Shown here: piece by piece, positions 5,946 through 6,713 of the stretch
How the letters are laid out: every line of letters begins with the position of its first letter
How positions within the stretch are numbered: position 1 is the stretch's first letter
From: an uncultured Chloroflexota bacterium
GTDB taxonomy: Bacteria > Chloroflexota > Anaerolineae > Aggregatilineales > Phototrophicaceae
Reading direction: 5' to 3'
DNA: 6,713 nucleotides
NCBI GenBank assembly: GCA_937864975.1
Contig: CALMDI010000646.1
Location: 1-6,713 of the forward strand
Notes under the pieces: model-generated
Database searches by the model: none
What the model saw: only the letters and a program-made list of their open reading frames with translations
What the model was told of the DNA's origin: nothing
Made by a program: the position numbers and the translations under genes

Positions 5946-6019
5946 TCGGGGTGCACGGACTCGAACCGTGGACCTCAGCGTCCCGATCGCTGCGCGCTAC
6001 CAGGCTGCGCCACACCCCG
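5946..6019 (-). tRNA. tRNA-Pro, anticodon CGG
   Basis: Read leftward from 6019, all arms fold. The acceptor is CGGGGTG with CACCCCG. The D arm is GCGC-AGCCTGGTA-GCGC. The anticodon stem is CAGCG with CGCTG around the loop ATCGGGA, anticodon CGG, which reads CCG codons. The variable loop is AGGTC. The T arm is CACGG-TTCGAGT-CCGTG, followed by discriminator A. The gene is 74 bases; the CCA end is not encoded (CAC follows), so it must be added after transcription. A C1-G72 pair is usual for bacterial tRNA-Pro. It faces the methyltransferase gene convergently and is divergent from the phosphatidyltransferase gene. Confidence 0.96.
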
Positions 6020-6031
6020 TGATAAGCGAGA

Positions 6032-6060
6032 AGTGTACTGGATCGCGGGAGCAAGATCAA
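6032..6060 (-). promoter_or_regulatory. Promoter of tRNA-Pro
   Basis: On the minus strand TTGATC (6055-6060) and TACACT (6032-6037) lie 17 bases apart, each matching sigma-70 consensus at 4 of 6 positions. The -10 box ends 12 bases before the mature tRNA 5' end, leaving a short leader. The -35 box sits 13 bases before the start codon of the divergent gene at 6074. Confidence 0.5.
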
Positions 6061-6073
6061 GAGTGAACTTAAT

Positions 6074-6676
6074 ATGAGCCATCCGATCACGTTTCAGGAT
6101 CGCGTCCGCGCCACGGCGGGCGGCGTTGTCAACGGGGCGGGCGCGGCGCTGCATCGCCTCGGCGTCCACCCCGATGTCGTGACCGTCGCCGGGCTGGTGG
6201 TCGTCCTCATCGCGGCGGTGTTTATCGCGCGCGGGCAGTTTCCGCTTGCGGGCGTCATCCTCGTTCTCGGCTTGCCGCTCGACGCCGTCGACGGCGCGGT
6301 GGCGCGGGCGATGGGGCGCAAAGACCGGCGCGGCGCGGTGCTCGATTCGACGCTCGACCGCTACGCCGATGGCATCCTTTTCAGCGGATTCGTCTATTAC
6401 TTTGCGGCTCGGGATGCGTTAGACTACATGCTCCTGGCGCTGGTCGTCCTGGTCGCGAGTTTTGTGGTAAGCTACGTGCGCGCGCGCGCCGGGGAAGCCG
6501 GGCTAGCCGTGCGCGTTGGCTTGCTTGATCGCCTCGTGAGAATGCTCATTCTGATCGTCGCCCTGCTGATCCCGGCGCTACTGGTTCCGGCGCTGTGGAT
6601 CATGGCGCTGGGGGGCGTGTTCACGGGGTTGCAGCGGTTATGGTACGTCTATTCCCATCTGGATAGAGAGGTTTAA
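6074..6676 (+). CDS. CDP-alcohol phosphatidyltransferase, PgsA / phosphatidylinositol-phosphate-synthase-like
   Basis: This 200-residue membrane protein transfers a phosphatidyl group from CDP-diacylglycerol to an alcohol in phospholipid synthesis. The family signature is complete: D70, D73, G74, A77, R78, G87, D91, D95, with the standard DxxDGxxAR-x8-GxxxDxxxD spacing that binds two metal ions. About six hydrophobic helices are visible, near 34-53, 57-72, 98-112, 118-135, 150-168 and 169-186. The segment SYVRARAGEAGL (133-144), followed by VGLLDR, resembles the SYxKARAE plus ER pattern of bacterial phosphatidylinositol-phosphate synthases and related archaeal enzymes. That makes an inositol-phosphate-type acceptor plausible, but glycerol phosphate is not excluded. 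The ribosome binding site before 6074 is weak (GAG about 10 bases upstream). The next gene starts 2 bases after the stop, so the two likely share a transcript. Confidence 0.9.
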   Translation: MSHPITFQDRVRATAGGVVNGAGAALHRLGVHPDVVTVAGLVVVLIAAVFIARGQFPLAGVILVLGLPLDAVDGAVARAMGRKDRRGAVLDSTLDRYADGILFSGFVYYFAARDALDYMLLALVVLVASFVVSYVRARAGEAGLAVRVGLLDRLVRMLILIVALLIPALLVPALWIMALGGVFTGLQRLWYVYSHLDREV

Positions 6677-6678
6677 AC

Positions 6679-6713
6679 ATGGAGTTTGAACGCGAATTTA
6701 TTGTGATCGGCAA
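6679..6713 (+). CDS. Start of an unidentified gene, cut off by the window end
   Basis: ATG at 6679 follows GAGAGG (6666-6671) with 7 bases between, a good ribosome binding site. Eleven codons are visible, reading MEFEREFIVIG. The start lies 2 bases after the phosphatidyltransferase stop, so it probably belongs to the same operon. The visible part is too short to name a function. Confidence 0.7.
   Translation, partial: MEFEREFIVIG

Overview
The window looks like chromosomal DNA from a GC-rich bacterium. Several protein styles suggest Chloroflexota (Anaerolineae-like): a YabN-type methylase-MazG fusion, a TrmH-like protein with an unusual C-terminal motif, and a secreted domain ending in WVGS-type repeats. 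This taxonomic guess rests on recognition of protein style only; no search was run.

Layout, left to right. (1) Positions 1-450, minus strand: the 5' part of a secreted-protein gene with a clear promoter, a leader hairpin, a strong ribosome binding site and a signal peptide. Its frame is broken about 50 codons in and continues in another frame to the window edge. (2) Positions 602-1720: a complete insertion sequence with near-perfect terminal inverted repeats, a flanking ATTACC target duplication and one intact DDE transposase gene on the minus strand. (3) Positions 1721-2000: a gene-free stretch holding a CTTTGCG tandem repeat and then a dense cluster of hairpins, about 148 bp, bracketed by an 11-bp direct repeat. 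It looks like a second, non-coding insertion. (4) Positions 2001-5891, plus strand: mazG (methylase-MazG fusion), a serine hydrolase of the beta-lactamase/penicillin-binding fold, and a SPOUT (TrmH/SpoU) RNA methyltransferase whose start overlaps the hydrolase stop by 4 bases. (5) Positions 5913-6060: a bidirectional terminator, then tRNA-Pro(CGG) on the minus strand with its own promoter. (6) Positions 6074-6676, plus strand: an integral-membrane CDP-alcohol phosphatidyltransferase resembling phosphatidylinositol-phosphate synthases, followed 2 bases later by the first 11 codons of another gene.

Functionally the right-hand part is housekeeping: nucleotide-pool cleaning, RNA modification, a tRNA and phospholipid head-group synthesis. 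The left intergenic region is the accessory part: removing the IS and the hairpin element would leave only about 266 bp between two divergent genes, so it has collected at least two insertions. I found no CRISPR array, defence system, toxin-antitoxin pair or phage genes. The most notable items are the hairpin element with flanking repeats and the frameshifted secreted gene.
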